Source: Myxococcales bacterium
GTDB lineage: Bacteria > Myxococcota_A > Polyangia > Polyangiales > Polyangiaceae
Length of the DNA stretch: 64,000 bases
Direction: 5' to 3'
Assembly (NCBI GenBank): GCA_013297655.1
Contig: JAAFHV010000002.1
Coordinates: forward strand, 1-64,000
Below the pieces are notes generated by a model. That model did not search any database. It saw only the letters and a program-made list of their open reading frames with translations, and was not told where the DNA came from. Positions 37,886 to 47,203 of this stretch are shown here, in pieces; within the stretch, counting starts at the first letter, position 1; every line of letters begins with the position of its first letter. The translations under genes were made by a program, and so were the position numbers.

Positions 37886-40681
37886 ATGCGACGCCCCCTT
37901 CTTCCCGTACTCGCGCTCGTTCTTTTGGCTGCCTGTGGAGGCGACGACGCCCCCGGCACCACCCCCCCGACCGTCGACGGCTCGGTCCCCGAGACGGGCC
38001 CCGGCCCGGAGACGAATCCGCTCGACGTGCTCCCGGTCGCGGAAGAGCTGAAGGGCGCTGGCCTCTCGGCGCCCGTCGACGTGGTCCGCGACGACGCGGG
38101 CATTCCCCACATCTACGCGGCCAACATCCCCGACGCGGCCTACGCGCAGGGCTTCATGATGGCGCAAGATCGCTGGATCGAGATGGACTTCGGGCGCCGC
38201 CAAGCCTCCGGCACCTTGAGCGAGATCGTGGGCGAGTTCAGCGCCGCTGCGACCGCGAGCGACATTCGCTACCGCTCGCACCACCTTCGCCGCACCGCGG
38301 AGGACGGCTGGAAGAAGCTCAACGCCTCGGCCGATCCGGAGGACCAGAAGCTCGTCGCGATCTTGAAGAGCTTCTCGGCCGGCGTGAACGCCTGGCAGGC
38401 CGCTGCGCGCGGCGGGAAGTACCCCCTCCCGAAAGGTGGCCTCGAGGGTTATTACGATGTCTCGAGCATCGCGGCGTGGTCGGAGCTCGACTGCCTCGTC
38501 CTCGGCGAGCTGCAGGCGTTCCAGCTCGCGTTCGACGCGAACACCGATATCGCGCGCAGCAACTGGGAAAAATCCGAGCAAACCAAGTTCGTCGGCAACG
38601 CCGATCCGCAAAAGGCGCTTCGTGTGGGGTTCACCGAAGACTACTGGCGCTTTGCTCCGTTCGATCCCACCTACACCGTAGACGGCTGGAAAGAAGTACC
38701 CGGCTCCGCTACCGCGATGAAGGCGCCCAAGAAGGGCAAAGGCACGAAGACCTCCCTCCCGACCATGCGCTCGGCGCTCGCGAGCACGCAGGGCGTGGGC
38801 CTCGACCGCAAGAACGACCCTGACCGCGGGTCGAACAACTGGGTCGTGGGCCCCAAGGCCTCTGCGACCGGCAACGCGATGGTCGCGAACGATACCCACC
38901 TATCGCTCGGGAGCCCGGCGATCTTTTACTTGAGCCACCTCTCCACGAAAGACGGGCTCGACGTCATGGGGGCGCAATTTCCGGGCATTCCGCTCGTGAC
39001 GCTCGGCATGAACAAGAACGTCGGCTGGGGTAGCACGGTGAGCTACATCGACGTGACCGACGTCTACCAAGAGACGGTGGTGCCCTGTACCGCCGGCGGC
39101 GGCCAGTGTGTCGTCTTCAAGGGCGCGCAAGTGAAGCTCGTGCCGCGCGAGGAGACGTTCACGATTGGCGCGTTCGGCCGCAAGGGCGAGCCCATCAAGA
39201 TTACCTATTGGGACGTGCCCCACCACGGGCCCATCATTCCGCGCATTCAAGGCACGGGCGTGGAGCCCCTCGGCGCGGAAGAGCTCTCGATTCGGTATAC
39301 GGGATACGAGACCGGCCCGCTCCTCAAGGCGATCATGGGCCTCAACCTCGCGAAGAACGTCGACGAGAGCGTCAAAGCGGTCGAGACCCACTTCACCTAC
39401 GGCGGGCAAAACTGGGTGTTCGCCGACACCGCCGGCAACATCGCGTGGAGCCAGGCCATTCGTGTCCCGCGCCGCCCGAAGGGCTCGAAGCCGTGGAAGA
39501 TCATGCCCGGCGACGGCTCCGCCGAGTGGGACGGGTACTTCGACTCCAAGCTCGCCCCCCACGCGAAGAACCCGGCCAAGAATTACCTCGTGACGGCGAA
39601 CGCCGATCCGGTGGGGCTCACCGCGCTGAACACGCCCGGCGCGCAGCCCGAGGTGGCGGGCTTCCCGCTGTACATGGGCTCCGACTACGATCCCGGCACT
39701 CGCGCGGGCCGCATCACGAGCCGCATCAAAGACGCGACCGAGGGCGGAAAAAAGGTCGATCGTGACGGCATGGCGAGCATCCAGGCCGACGCGATCACGA
39801 ACTGGGGCAAGACGTGGAAGCCCTCGTTCGGCGCCGCGATCGACGCCCTCATCGCGGAGGCGGCCACCTCCGGCACGCACGCCGATCTCGCCACCATGGT
39901 CACCGCGGCGACTCCGGCGGTGAAAGCAGCGCTCGCGGAGGTGAAGACCCTCGTCGAGGGCTGGTCGTTCGACACCCCCGCTGGCACCGAAGAGGGCGCG
40001 ACGGCCAAACAAATCTCGGACTCGAAGGCCACGCTGATCATGGCCGCCTACGCGACCAAGCTCGCGCAGGGCACGTTCTCGGACGAGATCGCCGAGCTCG
40101 GCGTGAACCTCACCCGCGCGCAGACCCTGAAGCTCTTGGCTCAGCTCCTCACCGCGCCGGACACGCTCAAGACGAAAGAGCACGCGTTCGACGACCTACG
40201 CACGGTCGAGGTGGAGACGAAGAAGATCACGACCGCCAAGGCAGTGCTCGATGCGGTCGGTTACATCGTGGGCTCCCAAGGGGCCGACGCGAGCAAGTGG
40301 CGCTGGGGCGCGGTGCACACCCTGAACCCGCAGTTCTTCCTCCCCCTCGAGCCGCTCGCCTTGAAGAAGGTGGGCCGTCACGGCGGCGACGGCACGGTCG
40401 ACGTCGCGAGCCACGGCATCGAGGACGACGATTACACCTACGCCTCGGGCGCCTCGATCCGCTTCGTCGCGGAGATGGACCCGCAGAAGGGCCCCATCGC
40501 GCGCAACGTGATCCCCGGCGGCCAGGTGTTCGATCCGGGCTCGCCGCACTTCACCGACCTCTACGATCTCTACGTGCAGAACAAGACCGTCGACCTCGCC
40601 TTCCGCGTGGAAGACGTGATTGAGCGCGCCAAGAAAGAGGCCGAGAAGAACAAGATCGGTCGCCGCCGCTTCGTGCCCTGA
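37886..40681 (+). CDS. Penicillin acylase family lipoprotein
   Basis: A 931-residue Ntn-hydrolase precursor. Lipobox LAAC puts the lipidated Cys at 17. The alpha-chain region holds PVDVVRDDAGIPHIYAAN and AYAQGFMMAQDRWIEMD. Autoproteolysis is expected before S316 in RGSNNWVVG, the N-terminal nucleophile of the beta chain. GNAMVANDTHLSL and the C-terminal HGGDGTVDV support the family. These enzymes cleave amide bonds in penicillins, acyl-homoserine lactones or related acyl amides; the substrate here cannot be told. Lipidation would hold the enzyme at the envelope. It starts 89 bp from a divergent lipoprotein gene. Confidence 0.9.
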   Translation: MRRPLLPVLALVLLAACGGDDAPGTTPPTVDGSVPETGPGPETNPLDVLPVAEELKGAGLSAPVDVVRDDAGIPHIYAANIPDAAYAQGFMMAQDRWIEMDFGRRQASGTLSEIVGEFSAAATASDIRYRSHHLRRTAEDGWKKLNASADPEDQKLVAILKSFSAGVNAWQAAARGGKYPLPKGGLEGYYDVSSIAAWSELDCLVLGELQAFQLAFDANTDIARSNWEKSEQTKFVGNADPQKALRVGFTEDYWRFAPFDPTYTVDGWKEVPGSATAMKAPKKGKGTKTSLPTMRSALASTQGVGLDRKNDPDRGSNNWVVGPKASATGNAMVANDTHLSLGSPAIFYLSHLSTKDGLDVMGAQFPGIPLVTLGMNKNVGWGSTVSYIDVTDVYQETVVPCTAGGGQCVVFKGAQVKLVPREETFTIGAFGRKGEPIKITYWDVPHHGPIIPRIQGTGVEPLGAEELSIRYTGYETGPLLKAIMGLNLAKNVDESVKAVETHFTYGGQNWVFADTAGNIAWSQAIRVPRRPKGSKPWKIMPGDGSAEWDGYFDSKLAPHAKNPAKNYLVTANADPVGLTALNTPGAQPEVAGFPLYMGSDYDPGTRAGRITSRIKDATEGGKKVDRDGMASIQADAITNWGKTWKPSFGAAIDALIAEAATSGTHADLATMVTAATPAVKAALAEVKTLVEGWSFDTPAGTEEGATAKQISDSKATLIMAAYATKLAQGTFSDEIAELGVNLTRAQTLKLLAQLLTAPDTLKTKEHAFDDLRTVEVETKKITTAKAVLDAVGYIVGSQGADASKWRWGAVHTLNPQFFLPLEPLALKKVGRHGGDGTVDVASHGIEDDDYTYASGASIRFVAEMDPQKGPIARNVIPGGQVFDPGSPHFTDLYDLYVQNKTVDLAFRVEDVIERAKKEAEKNKIGRRRFVP

Positions 40682-40779
40682 CAGCCTCTCGTCAGGTCGT
40701 GAGCGACCCCTTTCGCAGGCCGCGTCGACTCGGGATTTCCCGGTCGATGCGGCCTTCGTCGTTTCGACGGGGGAAGGGA

Positions 40780-41742
40780 ATGTCCTCCGCGGCGGTACAC
40801 CGGTTCATGATCTCTCTTCGCGTCGTCTCCTTCGTGGTCGTGGTCGCTGGGCTCTCGGCGTGGTCGGCCGCATGCACGGTGACGAACGGCACGACCGAGA
40901 GTGACGGCGGGGCGGTGGCGGCCGATGGCGCGCCGCTGCCCGAGGGCGACGGCGGTGTGCTCGCCGATGGTGCCCTCGCGGATGGCGCGAGCGGGGTTCC
41001 CACCGACTACGGCTCCGTGTCCGTCACGTATGCCGACTTCGGGACCACCAAGTCGCTCACCGGATCTGCCCAGTTTCAAAAGCTGGTCACCGCGCCCACG
41101 CTGCCCACCTGCCAGCAAGAGGTCGAGGGCGACTGCATGCTTTACCTCTGCGCCGCGGCGCCTCCTGTCGAAGCGGGCGCACAAGACGCGGGCGCGACGA
41201 ATCCGCACTCGGGTGTCATCACGCTCTCGGGCGCGCGCATTCCAGCGGGCACCACGCTGACCCCCGTCGCGAATGGCAAATATCCCACCCTCTCGGAGAC
41301 GGGGATCGACGCGTGGTCGGGAGGCGAGACGCTGACCGTGAAGAGCGCGGGCGGCGAGGTGCCAGCGTTCTCCGGCACGCTCACTGCGCCGGCGCCGACG
41401 GTCACCCTCACCGCCCCGGTGATGGCCCCGCCGCAAAAGACGGAGATCGATCGTTCACGCGCGCTCGCGGTGGCGTGGTCGGGTGCCGGCGCGGGCACGA
41501 TCGCGGTGAGCGCGAGCGCGCTCGCGGGAGGCGGCGGCTCGGCGAGCGTGTCGTGTCGCTTCGACGCCACGAAGGGGAGCGGGCAAATCCCCACCAAGCT
41601 GCTCGCCAAGCTGCCCGCCGGCGACGGCGCGTTCGGCGCTTCGATCTCGACCAGGTCGCAGGTGAAGGCCGCCGACTACGTGGTCACCCTCCTCGCCTCG
41701 AGCATCGTGAAGAACGCCGCCGGCCAAGTGACGCTGAAGTAG
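40780..41742 (+). CDS. Lipoprotein, function unknown
   Basis: A 320-residue protein. ATG 40780 is preceded by a purine-rich GGGGGAAGGGA, so it was chosen over ATG 40807 (no ribosome-binding site) and an upstream in-frame ATG at 40699. The signal ends WSAAC (C32). An Asp/Gly/Ala linker follows, then Ser/Thr-rich beta-type sequence with ISLSGARIPAG-like strands and two isolated Cys pairs. No family was recognised. It lies about 100 bp after the penicillin acylase gene. Confidence 0.68.
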   Translation: MSSAAVHRFMISLRVVSFVVVVAGLSAWSAACTVTNGTTESDGGAVAADGAPLPEGDGGVLADGALADGASGVPTDYGSVSVTYADFGTTKSLTGSAQFQKLVTAPTLPTCQQEVEGDCMLYLCAAAPPVEAGAQDAGATNPHSGVITLSGARIPAGTTLTPVANGKYPTLSETGIDAWSGGETLTVKSAGGEVPAFSGTLTAPAPTVTLTAPVMAPPQKTEIDRSRALAVAWSGAGAGTIAVSASALAGGGGSASVSCRFDATKGSGQIPTKLLAKLPAGDGAFGASISTRSQVKAADYVVTLLASSIVKNAAGQVTLK

Positions 41743-41765
41743 GCGTTCGCAGACGCTCGCGGCGT

Positions 41766-42317
41766 TCAGTTGGGTGTCACGGGGGCCACCTCCGCGAGCG
41801 CCGCGTCGCGCGCTTCTTCGCCGAGGAGCGACGCTATCGCCCACCCCGCGAGATCGATCCCCGCGAGGCACGCGGCGCCGGTCGCGATGTTCCCCTCGAC
41901 GACGAACGGGGCATCCACGACAGTGACACCGAGCGCGGCGAGGAGGTCCTTGGTCGTGGGGTACGTAGTGGCGCGTTTGCCTTCGAGGAGCCCGAGCGCG
42001 GCGAGGAGCAGCGCGCCGGAGCACATCGCGCCGATCTTTTGGCGGCGCGGATCGAGGGCGAAGCGGGCCAGGTACCCCGCGTCGTCCATGAGCACCCGTG
42101 TCTCGGGCCCGCTCGCGAACAGCACGACGTCGGCGTGTTTGGCCTCGTCGATGGTCCCGTGCATCGGGATCGTGAGCCCGGTGATGCTCGTGTGGGAGGG
42201 CTGCGTCCCCAAGAGACGGACGCGGTAGTCGGGTCGCCGCACCCGATTCAAGAGGTCCCACGCGAGGAAGACGTCGAGGTCGGTGAATCTATCGAAGACG
42301 ATCTGTACGAGCTCCAT
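41766..42317 (-). CDS. DJ-1/PfpI family protein
   Basis: A 183-residue class I glutamine amidotransferase-like protein: MELVQIVFDRFTDLDVFLAWDLL at the N-terminus and the nucleophile-elbow motif GAMCSGALLLAALGLL with its reactive Cys. The family includes chaperones, glyoxalases and isonitrile hydratases, and the exact activity is open. ATG 42315-42317 matches family starts. It lies 46 bp from a divergent MocR-type regulator, which suggests the regulator controls it. Confidence 0.88.
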   Translation of the reverse strand: MELVQIVFDRFTDLDVFLAWDLLNRVRRPDYRVRLLGTQPSHTSITGLTIPMHGTIDEAKHADVVLFASGPETRVLMDDAGYLARFALDPRRQKIGAMCSGALLLAALGLLEGKRATTYPTTKDLLAALGVTVVDAPFVVEGNIATGAACLAGIDLAGWAIASLLGEEARDAALAEVAPVTPN

Positions 42318-42363
42318 GCGGCGCGAGCCTAGCCGCGGGTGGTATGAACGAAAGGTCCACTTC

Positions 42364-43857
42364 ATGGCCGATCGAGCAGTCCACTCCGGGAGGTCGTTTC
42401 GCCACCCCACGACGAGCTTCCGCCTCGGCGCGACAGGCACGCTCCAGCAGCGGCTCGCCACGTCGATTCGCGAGCGCATCCTCGAAGGCACCCTCGCGAG
42501 CGGCGCGCGGCTCCCCTCGACGCGCGCCCTCGCCGAGAGTCTCGGGCTCTCGCGCGCCACCGTGACGGCCGCGTTCGAGCAGCTCGTGGCGGAGGGTTAC
42601 ATCGAGGCGCGCCACGGCTCCGGCTCCTACGTGCGCCGGGAAGAGCTCGCGCGTCCGGTGCCCACCCCGGTCGAGAGCGCGGCGCCGCGGTTCGTCGCCA
42701 CCGCGTCTGTGGAACGCATGCTCGCCTCGCCGAGCGCATCGCTCCGTCGTGACGGGAAGCCGCGCGCGTTTCGAATGGCCGTGCCGGAGCTCTCGACCCT
42801 CCCGATCGCGACGTGGGCGCGGCTCTCCAGCGCGGTGTGGCGGCGCGCATCACCGAGCTTGCTCTCGTACCAAGATCGGAGCGGCCTTCCGGCGCTGCGG
42901 GAGGCGATCGCGCGGTACCTCACCGCGGAGCGAGGCGTGCGCTGCGACGCATCGCGCGTGCTCGTCACGAACGGGTCGCAGCAGGCCTTGCGTCTCGTCG
43001 CGCAGGTGATGGTCGAGCCGGGCGACGACGTGTGGATGGAAGAGCCGGGCTACTACGGCGCCCGCGCGGCGCTCGCCGACGCTGGCGCGCGCGTGCACCC
43101 GATCCGGGTCGACCGCGATGGGCTCGACGTGGCGCGCGCGCTTCGCATCGCGCCCTCCGCGAAGCTCGCCTACGTGACGCCCCGCCACCAGATGCCGCTC
43201 GGAGTGGCGCTCTCGGCGCCGCGTCGCCTCGCGCTCCTTTCGTGGGCGGCCAAGCACGACGGCCTCATCGTGGAGGACGACTACGACGGCGAGCTGCTCC
43301 TTCGCGGAAAGCCACTGCCTACGCTCCACGAGCTCGACGGCGGGAGGCGCGTCTTCTACGTCGGCTCGTTCAGCGTCGTGCTCTTCCCCGGTCTCCGCAT
43401 CGGGTACCTGGTCGTGCCGGCCGCGTTGGTCGACCTCTTCGCGTCGGCCCGCGCGCAGGCCGATCTCGGGTCGGGTGGGATCGACCAGGCCGTGCTCGCG
43501 CGGTTCATCAGCGAGGGTCACCTTCATCGCCACGTGCGACGCATGCGGCGAACCTACGCCGAGCGCGCCACGGTGCTCGAAGACGAGGCGCGTCGTCTCC
43601 TGCCCGGCGTGCGCCTCGACATCGGCGCGGTCGGCATCCACGCCGTCGCCTGGCTCCCTCGCGGGACTGACGAGGTCGCGCTCACGAGGGTGCTCGCCGC
43701 GAACGGCGTGGAAGTGCGGCCACTCGGCGTCTACCGCGCGCGTCGCTCGTCGCGATCCGGGCTCGTGCTCGGCTTCGGCGCGACCGCTCCACCGCTGCTT
43801 CGTGCCGGGGTCCGCGCCATCGCGGACGCGCTGTCTTCGCCGCGGCACTCCGGTTGA
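42364..43857 (+). CDS. MocR/PdxR-type GntR regulator lacking the PLP lysine
   Basis: A 497-residue protein. The N-terminal GntR winged helix (about 25-95) has LPSTRALAESLGLSRATVTAAFEQL and ARHGSGSYV. An aminotransferase fold-I domain follows with LLSYQDRSGLPALREAIARYL, TNGSQQALRL, DVWMEEPGYYGA and VEDDYDGEL. At the place where MocR proteins carry the PLP-binding lysine (SFSKxLFPxLRxGY) this one reads SFSVVLFPGLRIGY, with V338 instead of Lys. Schiff-base formation with PLP is therefore not expected. It is divergent from the DJ-1/PfpI gene and probably regulates that 46-bp interval. GAAAGG lies upstream of ATG 42364. Confidence 0.9.
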   Translation: MADRAVHSGRSFRHPTTSFRLGATGTLQQRLATSIRERILEGTLASGARLPSTRALAESLGLSRATVTAAFEQLVAEGYIEARHGSGSYVRREELARPVPTPVESAAPRFVATASVERMLASPSASLRRDGKPRAFRMAVPELSTLPIATWARLSSAVWRRASPSLLSYQDRSGLPALREAIARYLTAERGVRCDASRVLVTNGSQQALRLVAQVMVEPGDDVWMEEPGYYGARAALADAGARVHPIRVDRDGLDVARALRIAPSAKLAYVTPRHQMPLGVALSAPRRLALLSWAAKHDGLIVEDDYDGELLLRGKPLPTLHELDGGRRVFYVGSFSVVLFPGLRIGYLVVPAALVDLFASARAQADLGSGGIDQAVLARFISEGHLHRHVRRMRRTYAERATVLEDEARRLLPGVRLDIGAVGIHAVAWLPRGTDEVALTRVLAANGVEVRPLGVYRARRSSRSGLVLGFGATAPPLLRAGVRAIADALSSPRHSG

Positions 43858-43908
43858 GGCACGGAGAGAACCTCGCCGGCCACCTTCGCTACCGCACGAC
43901 GCACGCGG

Positions 43909-43939
43909 CTTGACATATGTAGACGCAGCGCCCACATAT
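43909..43939 (+). promoter_or_regulatory. Sigma-70-like promoter and candidate TetR operator of the efflux operon
   Basis: A consensus -35 TTGACA at 43909-43914 is followed 19 bp later by CATATT (43934-43939), four of six matches to -10. The 8-bp palindrome ACATATGT (43912-43919) overlaps the -35, and ACATAT recurs at 43933, 21 bp or two helical turns away. This spacing would suit the TetR-type repressor encoded inside the operon. Confidence 0.5.
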
Positions 43940-43984
43940 TCCCGCGGGCGCGGTCGTCGCGTCGAAAGGAAGCTCGGACCCACC

Positions 43985-46900
43985 GTGTGGCTCGTCCGTC
44001 TCGCGCTTCGTCGTCCCTACACGTTCGTAGTGATGGCGCTCATGCTGCTTTTGTCCGGCGTCTACGTTGTCCGGCAAACACCGACCGACATCCTGCCGGA
44101 GGTCGACCAGACCGTGATCGCGGTGGTGTGGACGTACGGAGGTTTGCCCGCGAAGCAGATGGAGCGGCAGATCACGCAGTTCTCGGAGTACTCGCTCTCG
44201 GGGAACGTCGCCGACGTGAAGGCGATCCAGTCCGATAGCTACGACGGCGTCTCGGTGATTCGCCTCTCGATGCAGCCCGGCGCCGACGTGCCCACCGCGA
44301 TGGCGCAGGTGACGGCCGTCTCGCAGACGATCGTGCGGCGCATGCCCCCGAACACGATCCCGCCGATCATCTTGAAGTACTCGGCGTCGAGCGTGCCCAT
44401 CTTGCAGCTCGCGTTCAGCAGCGACACGCTCACGGAGGCCGAGATCTTCGACCACGTGAACCAGCGCGTGCGCACCATGCTGAGCGTGGTGCGCGGCACC
44501 CGCTTCCCGCTCCCGTCCGGCGGAAAGGCGCGGCAAATCTCGGTCGATTTGGACCTCGGCGCTCTCCGCGCGCAGGGCCTCTCCCCGAGCGACGTGAGCC
44601 TCGCCGTCGGCGCGCAGAACCTCACCCTGCCGACCGGCACCACCAAGATCGACGACCGCGAGCTGCGGGTGTCGCTCAACTCGAGCCCCGAGGTCGTGGC
44701 TCAGCTCAACGACATTCCGATCCGCAAATCGGACGGCAAGGTTATCTTCCTCCGCGACGTCGCCTACGTGCACGACGGCTTCGCGGTGCAGACGAACCTC
44801 GCGCGGCGCGACGGCAAACGCTCCGTCGTGCTCTCGGTCATGAAGACCGGCTCGGCCTCGACGGTGGAGGTCGCGGAGCGGGTGAAGGCGATGATGCCCA
44901 CGATCCGCGCGTCGGCGCCGCCGGGGCTCGAGGTCGAGCTCCTGTCCGACCAGTCCACGTTCGTCACCCGCGCGATCGACGGGTTGCTGGTGGAGGGGCT
45001 CATCGCCGCGCTCCTCACCGCCGCGACGATCTTGCTCTTCCTCGGCAGCTTGCGGAGCACGATCGTGGTCGCGGTCTCGATCCCGCTCTCGGTCACCGCC
45101 GCGCTGCTTCTGATGCGCGCGTTCGGCGCCACCATCAACGTGAGCACCCTCGGGGGTCTCTCGCTCGCGGTCGGCATCCTCGTCGACGACGCGACGGTCG
45201 AGATCGAGAACATCCATCGGAACATTTCGCAGGGAAAAAACCTGACCCGCGCCATCTTGGACGGCGCCGAGCAGATCGCGGTCCCCGCCTTCGTCGCGTC
45301 GAGCAGCATCGCGATCGTGTTCGTGTCGGTGGTGTTCCTCGAGGGCCCCGCGAAATCGATCTTCCTCCCGATGGGGATGGCGGTCGGCTTCTCGGTCATG
45401 GCCTCGTACGTGCTCTCGCGAACGCTGGTCCCCACGATGGTGGCGTACCTCTTGAAGGCCGAGCTCGAGGCGCACGGAAAAAAAGGGCCGCTCGGGTTCT
45501 TCGGGCGCATCCACGCGCGGTTCGAGGCGGCCTTCGAGTCGTTCCGTGCATCGTACACGCGCCTCTTGGCGAAGGCGCTCGTGTCCCCGAAGACCACGTT
45601 CGCGATCTTCGTCGCGATGGTGGTGCTCGCGTGCGAGCTCGTCCCCTTCGTGGGTCGCGACTTCTTCCCGAAGGTCGACGGTGGTCAGGTGCGCCTCCAC
45701 GTGGTCGCGCCTCCCGGCACGCGGATCGAAGAGACGGAGCGCTGGTTCTCTCGGGTCGAGGCGAGGATCCGCGAGCTCGTCCCGGACGAAGACCGGGTCT
45801 CCATCTTGGACCAGCTCGGCACGCCGAGCGGATACAACCTGGCGATCACGGACACGAGCACCGTCTCGTCTGCCGACGGTGAGATCTTGCTCACCCTCCA
45901 GCGGAAGCGCGCGAAGAAGACCGACGAGTACGTGAAGATCTTGCGCGACGATTTGCCCGGGAAATTTCCCGAGCTCTCGTTTTATTTCCAGCCCGCCGAC
46001 GTGGTCACGCAGATCGTCAACTTCGGTCTCCCGTCGCCGGTCGACGTGCAGGTCTCGGGTCCCAAGCTCGACGACAGCTTCGCGATCGCGAAGAGCATCG
46101 AAGCCGATCTGCGCGTGCTTCCGGGCGCGGTCGACGTGCGGCTCCATCAAGTCACCTCCGCGCCTCGGCTCCACGTCGACGTCGATCGCATCCGCAGCGC
46201 GGACGTGGGCCTCACCGAGCGTGACATCGCGCAGAACCTGCTCCTCGTCGTGTCGTCGAGCTCGCAGGTGTCGCCCACGTTCTGGACCGATCCGGTCACC
46301 GGCAACTCGTACCCCGTCTCGATCGGCGTCCCGGACTACAAGGTCGCGTCCACCGACGACCTCGGCGCTCTCTCGTTCTCGTCGCCGCGTGGCATCCAGA
46401 CGCTCGGCGATCTCTCGAGGATCACCCGCAAAACCACGCCTGTCTTCGTCACCCACGCCAACGTGCAGCCCACGTTCGACATCCGCGCCGATGTCGAGAA
46501 CGCCGACCTCGGCCTCCTCGCGAAGAACGTCGACAAGGTGGTCGCGAAGCACTCCAAGAAGCTCCCTCCCGGCACCACCATCTCCGTGCGCGGGCAAGCC
46601 GAGAGCATGAACGACGGCTTCGCGAGCCTCGGTCTCGGCCTCGCCCTCGCCGCGATGCTGGTCTACGGGCTCATGGTGGTGAACTTCCAGTCGTGGAAGC
46701 ACCCGTTCATCATCTTGATGGCGCTCCCGGGCGCGGGGGTGGGCCTCGTGATCGCGCTTTTTGCGACGCGGACCACGTTCAGCATCCCGTCGCTCATGGG
46801 CGCGATCACGAGCGTCGGCGTCGCGACCGCGAACTCGATCTTGGTCGTCACGTTCGCCAAAGAGCAACGCGAGCACGGGCTCTCGTCGCGCGAGGCCGCC

Positions 46901-47203
46901 CTCGAAGCGGGTCGCGTGCGCCTTCGTCCCGTCGTGATGACCGCGCTCGCCATGATCGCCGGCATGCTCCCGATGTCGCTCGGTCACGGCGAAGGCGGGG
47001 AGCAAAACGCAGCCCTCGGTCGCGCGGTGCTCGGCGGTCTCGTCGGCGCCACCCTCGCGACGCTCCTCTTCGTTCCCGTCGTGTACTCCGTGCTCGCCAA
47101 AAACGACGCGCCGCGCGTGGTCGATCCCGAGCTCGAAGACTCTCCTCGATCCCCCGCGCGAGGCATCTCCCTCGCCGAGCCTTTGCCGGAGCCTGCCGAA
47201 TGA
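43985..47203 (+). CDS. RND efflux pump inner-membrane transporter
   Basis: A 1072-residue AcrB/MexF-family proton antiporter with 12 membrane helices in two repeats separated by large periplasmic loops. The first helix is RRPYTFVVMALMLLLSGVYV. TM4 contains the proton-relay pair in LVDDATVEIENIHRN. GTG 43985 gives a normal RND start; the open frame extends upstream into the previous gene. Its stop overlaps the adaptor gene as ATGA. Substrate (drug or hydrophobic compound rather than metal) is an inference. Confidence 0.92.
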   Translation: MWLVRLALRRPYTFVVMALMLLLSGVYVVRQTPTDILPEVDQTVIAVVWTYGGLPAKQMERQITQFSEYSLSGNVADVKAIQSDSYDGVSVIRLSMQPGADVPTAMAQVTAVSQTIVRRMPPNTIPPIILKYSASSVPILQLAFSSDTLTEAEIFDHVNQRVRTMLSVVRGTRFPLPSGGKARQISVDLDLGALRAQGLSPSDVSLAVGAQNLTLPTGTTKIDDRELRVSLNSSPEVVAQLNDIPIRKSDGKVIFLRDVAYVHDGFAVQTNLARRDGKRSVVLSVMKTGSASTVEVAERVKAMMPTIRASAPPGLEVELLSDQSTFVTRAIDGLLVEGLIAALLTAATILLFLGSLRSTIVVAVSIPLSVTAALLLMRAFGATINVSTLGGLSLAVGILVDDATVEIENIHRNISQGKNLTRAILDGAEQIAVPAFVASSSIAIVFVSVVFLEGPAKSIFLPMGMAVGFSVMASYVLSRTLVPTMVAYLLKAELEAHGKKGPLGFFGRIHARFEAAFESFRASYTRLLAKALVSPKTTFAIFVAMVVLACELVPFVGRDFFPKVDGGQVRLHVVAPPGTRIEETERWFSRVEARIRELVPDEDRVSILDQLGTPSGYNLAITDTSTVSSADGEILLTLQRKRAKKTDEYVKILRDDLPGKFPELSFYFQPADVVTQIVNFGLPSPVDVQVSGPKLDDSFAIAKSIEADLRVLPGAVDVRLHQVTSAPRLHVDVDRIRSADVGLTERDIAQNLLLVVSSSSQVSPTFWTDPVTGNSYPVSIGVPDYKVASTDDLGALSFSSPRGIQTLGDLSRITRKTTPVFVTHANVQPTFDIRADVENADLGLLAKNVDKVVAKHSKKLPPGTTISVRGQAESMNDGFASLGLGLALAAMLVYGLMVVNFQSWKHPFIILMALPGAGVGLVIALFATRTTFSIPSLMGAITSVGVATANSILVVTFAKEQREHGLSSREAALEAGRVRLRPVVMTALAMIAGMLPMSLGHGEGGEQNAALGRAVLGGLVGATLATLLFVPVVYSVLAKNDAPRVVDPELEDSPRSPARGISLAEPLPEPAE

